Positions 25,799 through 34,074 of a stretch of 64,000 nucleotides of DNA are shown here, piece after piece. Where the stretch lies: positions 62,001 to 126,000 of the forward strand of contig NZ_JACEFB010000009.1 of NCBI RefSeq assembly GCF_013694095.1, read 5' to 3'. A model generated the notes under the pieces. The model searched no databases, had not been told where the DNA came from, and saw only the letters and a list, made by a program, of their open reading frames with translations. Within the stretch, counting starts at the first letter, position 1; each line of letters starts with the position of its first letter. This stretch comes from Thermogemmata fonticola. Its GTDB lineage: Bacteria; Planctomycetota; Planctomycetia; Gemmatales; Gemmataceae. The position numbers and the translations under genes are program-made.

Positions 25799-28450
25799 AT
25801 GCACGGGCCGGCGCGGTTGCTTCTTCGGGGGCTGTTCCGAGGGATAATCATCCTTTGGGGGCTGTTTCTGGGGGCGATCCTGGGGGTCGGGATGACCCTG
25901 CTGGACGGAGGGTCGCTCCTGGCCCAGCGCGCGGTGACGCAGTTTGTCGAAGACCCGACGCCGGAGCAAGTGGCCTTCTTCGAGAAGAAAATCCGGCCGG
26001 TGCTGGTGGAGCACTGTTACAAGTGCCACGCAAGCACGGCGGAGAAGGTACGGGGAGAATTGCTGCTGGACAGCCGGGCGGGTGTGCGGCAAGGGGGGGC
26101 CGGGGGAGCGATCATCGTGCCGGGCCGGCCGGACAAGAGCCGGTTGATCCAAGCACTGCGGCATACCGATCCGGACACCGCCATGCCGCCGAAGGGGAAG
26201 CTGCCGGAGGCGGTGATTGCGGATTTTGAAGCCTGGGTGCGGATGGGCGCTCCCGATCCGCGGGATGGCACCGCTGCGTCACCGAATCATAAATATGCGA
26301 TCGATCCGGTCAAGGCTCGGAATCACTGGGCGTTTCAGCCGCCGCGGCGTCCCCCCGTGCCGGCGGTTCCTCCCTCCGCGGCGGGGACACCGGTGCAACC
26401 GATCGATGCCTTCGTCATCGCCGCTCGCCAGGGGAAGGGGCTGCAACCGGTGGGGTTCGCCGATCCCCGCACGCTATTGCGCCGAGTCTATTTCGATCTC
26501 ATCGGCCTACCCCCGACCCCGGAGGAAGTGGAAGCCTTTCTCAACGACACTTCGCCGCAAGCCTTCGAGAAAGTGGTGGACCGCCTGCTCGCCTCGCCGC
26601 ACTTCGGGGAACGCTGGGGCCGACACTGGCTCGACCTCGCCCGCTATGCCGAAAGCACAGGCAAAACCGTCAACACGAATTATCCCCACGCCTGGCGCTA
26701 CCGGGATTATGTCATCGCCGCCTTCAACAACGACAAACCGTATGACCAATTCATCCGCGAACAGATTGCCGGCGACCTGCTGCCGACTGAGGACCCCAAG
26801 CTCAAGGCCGAGCGGCTCATCGCCACGGGATTTTTGGCCATCGGCCCCAAGGCGCTCAACGAGTTCAATACCTTGCAGTTTGAACTGGATGTCGCCGATG
26901 AGCAAATCGATGCCGTCACGCAGGTGTTCCTGGGACTGACCATCGCGTGTGCCCGCTGCCATGACCACAAGTTCGATCCCTTCACCCAGCGGGATTACTA
27001 TGCGCTAGCCGGTATCTTCCGCAGTACACAGACCTGCTACGGTACCATTCGCCAGGTTCAAGCTCAGCGTCCCAGTCCGCTGCTGGAGTTGCCCAAGGAC
27101 TGCGGCCTGCCACCGGGTACGCCGGAGAAACTCAGCGCTGCGGAGCGCGAACGCCTCCAGCGGCAGATCGAAGAGTTGAACAAGCAGATCGGGGAAAGCA
27201 ACGATTTCATCCGGCGGTTGATTCTGAGCGCTCAGGTGGCGGGGATTCGCAGCCGGTTGGATTCCTTCGATGCTCAAGGGGAACCGAAACTCCTGGCGAT
27301 GGGGGTGCGAGACAAGCCGCCGCCGCGGGGTTTGGGCGGGGGTCCATTCGGGCCGCGTCCAGGTCCGTTTGGGGGAGCGGGAGGCATGATGCCGCCGCCG
27401 CGGGCCAATCGCTTCACAGGCCAGACCGTCATCGGGGACAGTCCGATTTTTACCCGCGGGGAACCGGACCAGCCGACGGCGGAGGTGGTGCCGCGTGGGG
27501 TTCCCGCTCTCCTGGCCCGGCAACCGCTGCGGATTCCGGCCAACACGAGCGGCCGCCGCCAGTTGGCGGATTGGATCGCCTCCCCGGACAATCCTCTGAC
27601 CGCCCGGGTGTTCGTCAATCGCGTCTGGCTGCATTTGTTTGGCCGCGGCCTGGTTCCCACGCCGGATAATTTCGGCCTGGCCGGCCAGCCGCCGACCCAC
27701 CCGGAGCTGCTCGACTACCTCGCCGTCACCTTCGTCCAGGAGGACCGCTGGAGCGTCAAAAAGCTGATCAAGCGAATCGTGCTGACCGAGACCTACCGCC
27801 TGGACAGCCGCTGGGACCGCCCCAATTATGAGCGGGACCCGGACAATGCCTATCTGTGGCGGATGACGCCGCGACGGCTGGAAGCGGAGTGCCTGCGGGA
27901 TGCCATGCTGGCGGTCAGCGGGGAATTGCAGCGGACGCCGCCGGTCGGTTCCCCCGTGGCCCGCGCCGGGGAAGGCCCGACCAATCTGCCGCGCTTCGGA
28001 GTCGGCAATCTGTCCCTGGCTGCCAACGATCCCCGCAACAGTCACCGCAGCATTTATCTGCCGATTCTCCGCGAGATGCTGCCGGATGCTCTCGCCCTCT
28101 TCGATGCGCCGGACCCCAGCCTCATCGTCCATGAGCGGCCCGCGACCACCGTACCGTCCCAGGCCCTGTTTTTGCTCAACAATCCCTTCGCGCTGCGCTG
28201 TGCGGATGCCCTAGCTGGCCAGATTCTCCGCTCCGGCTCCAGCGACAGCGAACGGATCCGTTGGGCGTACCTCCGCTGCTTCAGCCGCCCGCCCACCGCC
28301 GCGGAAATCCAACACGCCGAGCAGTTCCTGGCCGATTATAAGGCCCAACTGACCCGCGAACGGGTTCCCAACTACCGCAAAGAGCGCCAGGCCTGGACGG
28401 CCCTAGCCCAAGCCCTCCTGGCAAGTGCTGAGTTCCAATACCGCCGGTGA
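25799..28450 (+). CDS. Planctomycete cytochrome c-type protein, DUF1549/DUF1553
   Basis: The 883-residue product has an N-terminal hydrophobic helix (about 8-40). A cytochrome-c-like domain has the haem site HCYKCH (about residue 71) and the downstream MPPKGKLP methionine region. A DUF1549 region (about 195-400) contains GERWGRHWLDLARYAES and CARCHDHKFDPF (a second CxxCH). A Gly/Pro-rich spacer and a DUF1553 region (about 590-840) with LTARVFVNRVWLHLFGRGLV and SQALFLLNNPF complete it. These proteins are exported and abundant in planctomycetes, usually next to a DUF1501 gene, as here. The biochemical role is unproven. GGGGAGG lies 7 bases before the ATG at 25799, the chosen start because it directly precedes the export helix. 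Confidence 0.95.
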   Translation: MHGPARLLLRGLFRGIIILWGLFLGAILGVGMTLLDGGSLLAQRAVTQFVEDPTPEQVAFFEKKIRPVLVEHCYKCHASTAEKVRGELLLDSRAGVRQGGAGGAIIVPGRPDKSRLIQALRHTDPDTAMPPKGKLPEAVIADFEAWVRMGAPDPRDGTAASPNHKYAIDPVKARNHWAFQPPRRPPVPAVPPSAAGTPVQPIDAFVIAARQGKGLQPVGFADPRTLLRRVYFDLIGLPPTPEEVEAFLNDTSPQAFEKVVDRLLASPHFGERWGRHWLDLARYAESTGKTVNTNYPHAWRYRDYVIAAFNNDKPYDQFIREQIAGDLLPTEDPKLKAERLIATGFLAIGPKALNEFNTLQFELDVADEQIDAVTQVFLGLTIACARCHDHKFDPFTQRDYYALAGIFRSTQTCYGTIRQVQAQRPSPLLELPKDCGLPPGTPEKLSAAERERLQRQIEELNKQIGESNDFIRRLILSAQVAGIRSRLDSFDAQGEPKLLAMGVRDKPPPRGLGGGPFGPRPGPFGGAGGMMPPPRANRFTGQTVIGDSPIFTRGEPDQPTAEVVPRGVPALLARQPLRIPANTSGRRQLADWIASPDNPLTARVFVNRVWLHLFGRGLVPTPDNFGLAGQPPTHPELLDYLAVTFVQEDRWSVKKLIKRIVLTETYRLDSRWDRPNYERDPDNAYLWRMTPRRLEAECLRDAMLAVSGELQRTPPVGSPVARAGEGPTNLPRFGVGNLSLAANDPRNSHRSIYLPILREMLPDALALFDAPDPSLIVHERPATTVPSQALFLLNNPFALRCADALAGQILRSGSSDSERIRWAYLRCFSRPPTAAEIQHAEQFLADYKAQLTRERVPNYRKERQAWTALAQALLASAEFQYRR

Positions 28451-28622
28451 CGATGGAATGCCATCGGTGGTGGGATAGCCCCCTGCTATGAGACTTCGAG
28501 GTTTCGTGATTACTCCCGCTTGGCGACCCATGACTCCACTTGATGACGACCCAGGATTCCACCTAGCGCCCCCTGACTTCATCTGGCGACTAGCGAACAC
28601 GAGGAACACAAGGAGGCCAGCG

Positions 28623-30128
28623 ATGACGCCGCATGACCCCATGGCCCGTGAGACTTCCCCAGGCCGGAATCCGGCTTGGCCCATCCTATCGCGCCGCGCT
28701 TGGTTACAAAGCACAGCGTCGGGTTTCGGTTATTTGGCGTTTGCCGCCTTGGCCTATGAGCAGGCTTTGCGCGATACCGCCGCGGCTGCCACCGAGAATC
28801 CATTGGCTCCGAAGCCGCCGCACTTTCCCCCGAAAGCCAAGCGGGTCATCTTCCTGTGCATGGACGGCGGCCCGTCCCATGTGGACACCTTCGACTACAA
28901 GCCGCGCTTGAAAGCGGATGACGGCAAAGCGCCGCCGCGGTCGGGGGGTGGAGGATTCCGCTTTGGCCGCCTGATGGCTTCGCCATTCCAGTTCCGCCAG
29001 CACGGCCAGAGCGGGCTATGGATCAGCGAGCTGTTTCCCCAGCTTGCCCGGCATGCCGACAAACTCTGCCTGCTTCACGGCATGCAGACCGATTTACCCA
29101 ATCATCCCCAGGCGTTTTTGCAGATGCATTGCGGCATCTTCCAATTCCCCCGCCCCAGCATGGGCGCTTGGATTCTCTACGGTCTGGGGACGGAAAACCA
29201 GAACCTGCCGGGCTTCATCACGATCAATCCGCCGCTGGGGAATGGGGGTCCGGCCAATTACGGCGCGGCTTTCCTGCCGGCGATGTATCAGGGGACGCGG
29301 ATCGGCCGGGGCTTCGGCGGTTTTGGCGGACCGGGCGGCCCGCAAGCGGTGGCCAATTTGCAGAATCCCCGTCAGTCCCTGGCGGCGCAGCGCGTGCAGC
29401 TCGATTACTTGCAACGTCTCAACCGCCAGGCGCTGGACGAGAGCGGCGGACATTCCGAGATCGAAGGCTTGATCGCCTCCTATGAGCTGGCCTTCCGCAT
29501 GCAGGGTGAGCTGCCGAAGCTGCTGGACATCAGCAACGAGTCGGCGAGCACCTTGCGCTTGTACGGTTTGGACGGTCGCGGGTCCGCCGCGGCACCGGGG
29601 GGAGCGGGAGGCAATCCCGGACCAGCGCGGGCGGCGTTTGCCCAGCAATGCCTGCTGGCCCGCCGCTTCGCCGAGGCGGGCGTCCGCTTCATCGAAGTCA
29701 CCCTGGGCGGATGGGACCACCATCGGAACATCAAGGAGGCGCTGGCCGCGTCCTGTGCCGCCATCGATCAGCCGATCGCCGCCCTCCTGCAAGACCTGGA
29801 ACAGCGCGGTTTGCTCCGCGATACTCTTGTGCTCTGGGGCGGGGAGTTTGGCCGGACCCCCACCGCTCAAGGCGATGGCCGCGATCACAACGCCCGCGGC
29901 TTCACCATGTGGATGGCTGGCGGGGGCGTCAAAGGCGGCTTCGCCTACGGGCGCACCGATGACCACGGCTTTGAAGCCGTCGAAGGGAAAGTCCACATCC
30001 ACGACTGGCACGCCACCATCCTCTACCTCCTCGGCCTCGATCATGAGAAACTGACCTACCGCCACGCGGGGCGGGACATGCGCTTGACCGACGTCAAAGG
30101 GCACGTCGTCAAGGAGATCATCGCCTAA
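28623..30128 (+). CDS. DUF1501 family protein
   Basis: The 501-residue product has a Tat-type leader (LSRRAWLQSTASGFG, about 18-32). The DUF1501 body follows, with VIFLCMDGGPSHVDTFDYKP, FITINPP, GVRFIEVTLGGWDHH and LVLWGGEFGRTPTAQGDGRDHN, the arrangement of metal ligands that links this family to the alkaline-phosphatase/sulfatase superfamily. It is probably exported folded. AGGAGG lies 6 bases before the ATG, an ideal site. The start is 172 bp after the DUF1549 gene, the usual partner, and the two are presumed to act together in the periplasm. The enzymatic substrate is unknown. Confidence 0.95.
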   Translation: MTPHDPMARETSPGRNPAWPILSRRAWLQSTASGFGYLAFAALAYEQALRDTAAAATENPLAPKPPHFPPKAKRVIFLCMDGGPSHVDTFDYKPRLKADDGKAPPRSGGGGFRFGRLMASPFQFRQHGQSGLWISELFPQLARHADKLCLLHGMQTDLPNHPQAFLQMHCGIFQFPRPSMGAWILYGLGTENQNLPGFITINPPLGNGGPANYGAAFLPAMYQGTRIGRGFGGFGGPGGPQAVANLQNPRQSLAAQRVQLDYLQRLNRQALDESGGHSEIEGLIASYELAFRMQGELPKLLDISNESASTLRLYGLDGRGSAAAPGGAGGNPGPARAAFAQQCLLARRFAEAGVRFIEVTLGGWDHHRNIKEALAASCAAIDQPIAALLQDLEQRGLLRDTLVLWGGEFGRTPTAQGDGRDHNARGFTMWMAGGGVKGGFAYGRTDDHGFEAVEGKVHIHDWHATILYLLGLDHEKLTYRHAGRDMRLTDVKGHVVKEIIA

Positions 30129-30180
30129 CATCTCCCAGGGGATGCCGTCCTGGAGATCAGCGCTGAGACTGCTGCATTTT

Positions 30181-30224
30181 CCCCAAAGGATCGAGCTTGA
30201 CGCCCCAAAGGATCGATCTTCACG
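30181..30224. repeat. 22-bp tandem duplication, 2 mismatches
   Basis: CCCCAAAGGATCGAGCTTGACG (30181-30202) is followed directly by a copy differing at two bases (30203-30224). It lies 53 bp downstream of the DUF1501 stop codon. Confidence 0.85.
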
Positions 30225-30295
30225 AAGAGGGTCCATCCCTTTTATCAAGGGGCAATCGTGGAGCTGGGGAGAACTCCAGGCCTGTCTTCCTCACC

Positions 30296-30319
30296 GCGAT
30301 GGGAGCCGCGATGGGAGCC
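30296..30319. repeat. 12-bp perfect tandem duplication
   Basis: GCGATGGGAGCC occurs twice in direct succession, 110 bp before the start of the fusion gene at 30429. Confidence 0.8.
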
Positions 30320-30428
30320 GAAACTTGCCGCCCGTTACCGGGGTATCCCGTAGAGGTATTCCGCATGGGTAGAGAGATTTCGTAGTGAGGTGGCGGTAGG
30401 GAACATCGGGAGGTCGTAAGGAGGATTT

Positions 30429-32546
30429 ATGGATCGCAGGGGAACACGACGGAGCGGGCGGATCGGGGGGCTGCTGGGCGGCGTGCTGCTCGTCGGGGGG
30501 GCGTTGCTCGTCCTCCGGCCGGTGTGGGCGGACCCTCCGAGTGCAGGGGCGGCCTCTTCCAGCGGTTCCTCGGTTGCGGCGGCGCCTGCGGAATCGCCTC
30601 CATCTCTCCGGGAAGCTCCGCGGCCATTACCCGCAGCGGAGGCCGGCATCGGCCGGTTGATCCCGGATGCGGCCTGTAGGGACAGTCAGGGCCGCACAGT
30701 GCGGCTCACGGAGCTTGTGGCGGGCAGTCCGTGGACGGTGTTGGCGTTCACCAATGCCACCTGCCCGCTCTGCCGTAAGTATGCCCCGGTGCTGGCCCGC
30801 CTGGAGAAGGAGTACGCGCCGCGGGGGGTGGCCTTCGTCTTTGTCAATCCGACGCAGAAAGACAAGCCGGACGATGTGCCGTTTGCAGGCCGTTACCTTC
30901 TCGACACGCCGGGGAAGTTGCGGGCTGCCCTCGGAGCCACCTCGACCACGGAAGTTTTTGTGTTGGATCAGCGCCGGACCTTGCGCTACCGCGGCGCCGT
31001 GGATGACCAATACGGCCTGGGTTACGCCCTGGAATCGCCCCGGCAACGGTATCTGGCGGCGGCTTTGGACGAGTTGCTCGCGGGCCGCTCGCCCACGGTC
31101 GCTGCGACCACGGCGCCAGGGTGCGTGCTGGAGAAGGAAGAGGCCGCTTCCGCGCCGACCGTGCCGCTGACCTACCATGCCCGCATCGAACGCATCATCC
31201 AGGTGCATTGCCTGGAGTGCCACCGCCAGGGAGGAGTGGCGCCGTTTTCGCTGGAGACGTATGATGACGTGGCGGCCCATCGGGGGATGATCCGGCGGGT
31301 GGTGATGGAAGGCCGCATGCCTCCCTGGCTGGCTGCTCCCCCGCCGGCAGGCCAGCCCTCCCCCTTCCTCAACGACCGCCGCCTGCCCGAAGCGGACCGG
31401 CGCGACCTGCTCGCCTGGCTGGCCAGTGATCGGCCCCAGGGCGATCCCGCGGATGCCCCCTTGCCCCTGCGCTTCGCCTCCGGATGGACCATTGGACAGC
31501 CCGATGTCATCTACCAGTTGCCGCAGCCGATCGCCGTCAAGGCGGAAGGCACCATGCCGTACCAGAACGTCTTCATCGATACGGAGTTTGAAGAGGACCG
31601 TTGGGTGCAAGCGCTGGAAGTGCAGCCGACGGCGCGCGAGGTGGTCCACCACGTCCTGGTGTTCACGCTCCCGCCAGGCAGCCGCCGGATCGTGGGGGGA
31701 GAAACCACAGGCTTTTTCGCCGCCTACGTGCCGGGGAATAACAAGCTCATCTATCCGCCCGGCTACGCGAAAAAGCTGCCGAAGAAGGCCGTGCTCCGCT
31801 TCCAAATCCATTACACGCCCAACGGCAAGCCCACGACGGATCAAACCCGCCTGGGTCTGATCTTCGCCAAGGAGAAGCCGCGCTACGAAGTCCAGGTGGC
31901 TGCCATCGCCAATCTGGGTTTCCGCATTCCGCCGGGAGCTGAGAATCACGAAGTGTCTGCCCGCCTGCCCGTGCCCTTCGATGTTCGCCTGCTGGCCCTC
32001 TTTCCCCATGCCCACCTGCGCGGCAAGGCGGCGCGATACGAGCTGCGCACCCCGGACGGAACGGTGACGACCTTGCTCCACGTGCCCCGCTACGACTTCA
32101 ACTGGCAGCTTGAATACCGCTTCGCCCAGCCGGTCGCCGTGCCTCGCGGCAGCACCCTCATCTACCGCGCTTGGTACGACAACAGCGCCAACAACCCCGC
32201 TAATCCGGACCCGACCCGCACGGTCCGCTGGGGCGAGCAAACCTACGACGAAATGCACCTGGGTTACGTCGAATACGTCGTGGACGGGTTGGCCGGTCGC
32301 ATGGCCCTGCTTCAGGGCGGCTTGGGCGGCAATCCCGGCGGCCCGCCCCCTGCCGACGTCCGCTTCCCCCCAGAAGGGGTACCCATCCCGGAACGCTTCC
32401 AGCGCCTCTTCCAGCGCTTCGACACCAACGGCGACAAACGCATCGACCCCAAAGAGTTTGAACAACTGCCCCCCTTCCTCCAAAACGGCGTGCTGGAATA
32501 CCTCCGTGCCAATCCGCCGCCCGCCCCTCCGGACAAAAAGGATTGA
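30429..32546 (+). CDS. Thioredoxin-like / cytochrome c / copper-monooxygenase-like / EF-hand fusion protein
   Basis: The 705-residue exported protein has a signal helix (about 10-35) and an AhpC/TSA-like thioredoxin fold (about 75-215) with the redox pair TCPLCRKY. A short cytochrome c-like segment has HCLECH (about residue 260) and a distal MPPWLA Met. A region like the catalytic core of type II copper ascorbate-dependent monooxygenases (PHM/DBH) spans about 370-620, with candidate copper ligands HHVLVFTLP, FQIHYTP and FPHAHLRG. An EF-hand, DTNGDKRIDPKEF, lies near the C-terminus. AAGGAGG is four bases before the ATG. Whether monooxygenase activity is retained is unknown. The combination implies electron transfer from thiol or haem to copper. 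It follows the DUF1501 gene by 300 bp. Confidence 0.88.
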   Translation: MDRRGTRRSGRIGGLLGGVLLVGGALLVLRPVWADPPSAGAASSSGSSVAAAPAESPPSLREAPRPLPAAEAGIGRLIPDAACRDSQGRTVRLTELVAGSPWTVLAFTNATCPLCRKYAPVLARLEKEYAPRGVAFVFVNPTQKDKPDDVPFAGRYLLDTPGKLRAALGATSTTEVFVLDQRRTLRYRGAVDDQYGLGYALESPRQRYLAAALDELLAGRSPTVAATTAPGCVLEKEEAASAPTVPLTYHARIERIIQVHCLECHRQGGVAPFSLETYDDVAAHRGMIRRVVMEGRMPPWLAAPPPAGQPSPFLNDRRLPEADRRDLLAWLASDRPQGDPADAPLPLRFASGWTIGQPDVIYQLPQPIAVKAEGTMPYQNVFIDTEFEEDRWVQALEVQPTAREVVHHVLVFTLPPGSRRIVGGETTGFFAAYVPGNNKLIYPPGYAKKLPKKAVLRFQIHYTPNGKPTTDQTRLGLIFAKEKPRYEVQVAAIANLGFRIPPGAENHEVSARLPVPFDVRLLALFPHAHLRGKAARYELRTPDGTVTTLLHVPRYDFNWQLEYRFAQPVAVPRGSTLIYRAWYDNSANNPANPDPTRTVRWGEQTYDEMHLGYVEYVVDGLAGRMALLQGGLGGNPGGPPPADVRFPPEGVPIPERFQRLFQRFDTNGDKRIDPKEFEQLPPFLQNGVLEYLRANPPPAPPDKKD

Positions 32547-32588
32547 GCCGGGACCGCCCGCCCCTCCGAACAAAATGGATTGAAGCCG
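32517..32588. repeat. Tandem duplication of the gene's 3' end (period 37)
   Basis: The last coding bases and stop of the fusion gene (CCGCCCGCCCCTCCGGACAA... to TGAGCCG, 32517-32550) are repeated with four differences directly downstream (32554-32588), including a second TGA in the same relative position. Confidence 0.85.
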
Positions 32589-32870
32589 AAGGTCCGCACT
32601 TCTCTGATCGAAGCGGTGACGCCCGGTTGTTCCACCCGGCGTGGAGGGAATGATCACGGCCCGCCACGAGGAATGACGCCAACCTGGCACGGACACGCCA
32701 AGGATCACAAGGCATCATGCACGGGGTGAGAATAACAATGCTGTCTTGGCCTGAATGGGACGGGACTATCGGGAGAAACGGAGGGTCGCTCACAAGGCCA
32801 GGAGGAATTGGCGGAACGAATGCGGATTTTACCCCTGGCAGCGGGGCGAGCTGCGGCTTACAACGGCGGT
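32547..32870. other. Intergenic region before the DapA-family gene
   Basis: This 324-bp stretch starts with the duplicated gene end and contains an AGGAGG at 32800-32805. That site is 2 bases from a TTG at 32808 and 14 from an ATG at 32820, both in frame with the next gene, so the translation start of that gene may lie here. No other gene was seen. Confidence 0.45.
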
Positions 32871-33833
32871 ATGAGCAGCCCAGAAACACTTCCCGGATTG
32901 GACCCGTTGACTTTGCTTCAGCCGCGGCGGCAGATTCACGGCATTTCCGCTGTTTTGCTGCCATTTACCGAGTCCGGGGATATTGACTGGCCGTCCCTGG
33001 CCGCCCACTGTGTGCGCACGGCGGAAGCAGGTTTGACCCCCGCGGTGAACATGGACACGGGTTACGGCCACCTGTTGACGCCGGAAGAGCGGCGGGCGGT
33101 CCTCGCGGCGGTGCGCTCGGCTTTGGGCCGCCGCCCCTTCGTCGCCGGGGCTTGGGTCACGGACACGCCGGGCGCCCCTTTGCAGCTCGATGCTTACCGC
33201 CGCGCCGTGGAGGAAATCCAGGACCACGGCGCTATCCCCGTCATCTTCCAATCCTACGGCTTGACCAGCTTGCCGGAGGACCAACTCCTGGAGGCGTATC
33301 GCCAACTGGCGCAGGTGTGCGACCAGTATCTGGCCTTCGAGCTGGGACCCGTGTTCGCGCCGTTTGGCAAAATCTATTCCCTGGAGGTGTTCCGCGAGCT
33401 GATGGGTATTCCCCAGTGCCGCGGGGCGAAACATTCGTCTTTGAGCCGCTCGCTGGAATGGCAGCGCTTGCAGGTGCGCAACCAGGTCCGCCCCGACTTC
33501 CGCATCTACACCGGCAACGACTGGGGGATCGACATGGTCATGTACGGCAGCGATTACCTGCTGGGGCTGAGCACCTGCGCTCCGGACCTGTTCGCCCGCC
33601 GCGATCGTTACTGGCGGGACGGCGACCCTGCCTTTTACGAACTCAACGACCGCTTGCAGTATCTTGGCTGGTTTGTCTTCCGCCCGCCGGTGCCTGCGTA
33701 TAAACATTCCGCTGCCATGTTCCTGAAAATTCGCGGCTGGATTCCCTGCGATGCCACCCATCCCCGCAGTCCCACCCGCCCGGATTCCGACCGGGACGTT
33801 TTGCGGGACATCGCCCAGCTTCTGGGTTGCTGA
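32871..33833 (+). CDS. Dihydrodipicolinate-synthase (DapA) family aldolase/lyase
   Basis: The 320-residue product reads as a TIM-barrel class I aldolase. An N-terminal GISAVLLPFTESGDIDWPSL is the usual opening of the family. VIFQSYGL contains the conserved Tyr, and RGAKHSSLSRS contains the likely Schiff-base Lys. TGNDWGIDMVMYGSDYLLGLS corresponds to the glycine-rich phosphate/pyruvate loop. Family length is about 290-310. It may act as a 2-keto acid lyase rather than in lysine biosynthesis, because the context has no lysine gene and the TPAVNMDTGYG segment differs from the usual GTTGE motif. Starts at 32808 (TTG) or 32820 (ATG) would add 17-21 residues. The protein is cytosolic. Confidence 0.8.
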   Translation: MSSPETLPGLDPLTLLQPRRQIHGISAVLLPFTESGDIDWPSLAAHCVRTAEAGLTPAVNMDTGYGHLLTPEERRAVLAAVRSALGRRPFVAGAWVTDTPGAPLQLDAYRRAVEEIQDHGAIPVIFQSYGLTSLPEDQLLEAYRQLAQVCDQYLAFELGPVFAPFGKIYSLEVFRELMGIPQCRGAKHSSLSRSLEWQRLQVRNQVRPDFRIYTGNDWGIDMVMYGSDYLLGLSTCAPDLFARRDRYWRDGDPAFYELNDRLQYLGWFVFRPPVPAYKHSAAMFLKIRGWIPCDATHPRSPTRPDSDRDVLRDIAQLLGC

Positions 33834-33871
33834 ACTCAGCGGAACCTCTCCCAGCTTCACGGCTGTTGCCT

Positions 33872-33916
33872 ATCCGGTAGTTGCCTCCCGGCAGTTGTTT
33901 ACCCGGTAGTTGCCTT
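33872..33916. repeat. Three imperfect 15-bp tandem units
   Basis: ATCCGGTAGTTGCCT, CCCGGCAGTTGTTTA and CCCGGTAGTTGCCTT lie end to end, 40 bp past the DapA-family stop. A further pair of CTGCCCTTTCTGCGG-like words follows at about 33972 and 34000. The region is between convergent genes. Confidence 0.75.
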
Positions 33917-34074
33917 GACGGCGGTGGGCACCGCTCGGCGGCTGAGGGACGCGACCTTTTGGAACAGCCCGCCCTTTCTGCGGTCCTTTGGCGCAGTCTG
34001 CCCTTTCTGCGGAATCTGTCAGAAAAATGCCCGATGTCGCTGGAGGGGGGAACGTCGGGAGGGGAAAAGGAACT

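Larger units (their letters stand above)
30129..30428. other. Intergenic region with two short tandem duplications
   Basis: This 300-bp stretch lies between two plus-strand genes. It holds the 22-bp and 12-bp tandem duplications listed separately. It contains no supported gene, and the only clear signal near its end is the AAGGAGG ribosome site for the next gene. Confidence 0.5.

Noticed and set aside
30627-32708. 693-codon minus-strand frame opposite the fusion gene
   Set aside because: Antisense shadow. The plus-strand thioredoxin, CxxCH and His-cluster motifs decide the strand.
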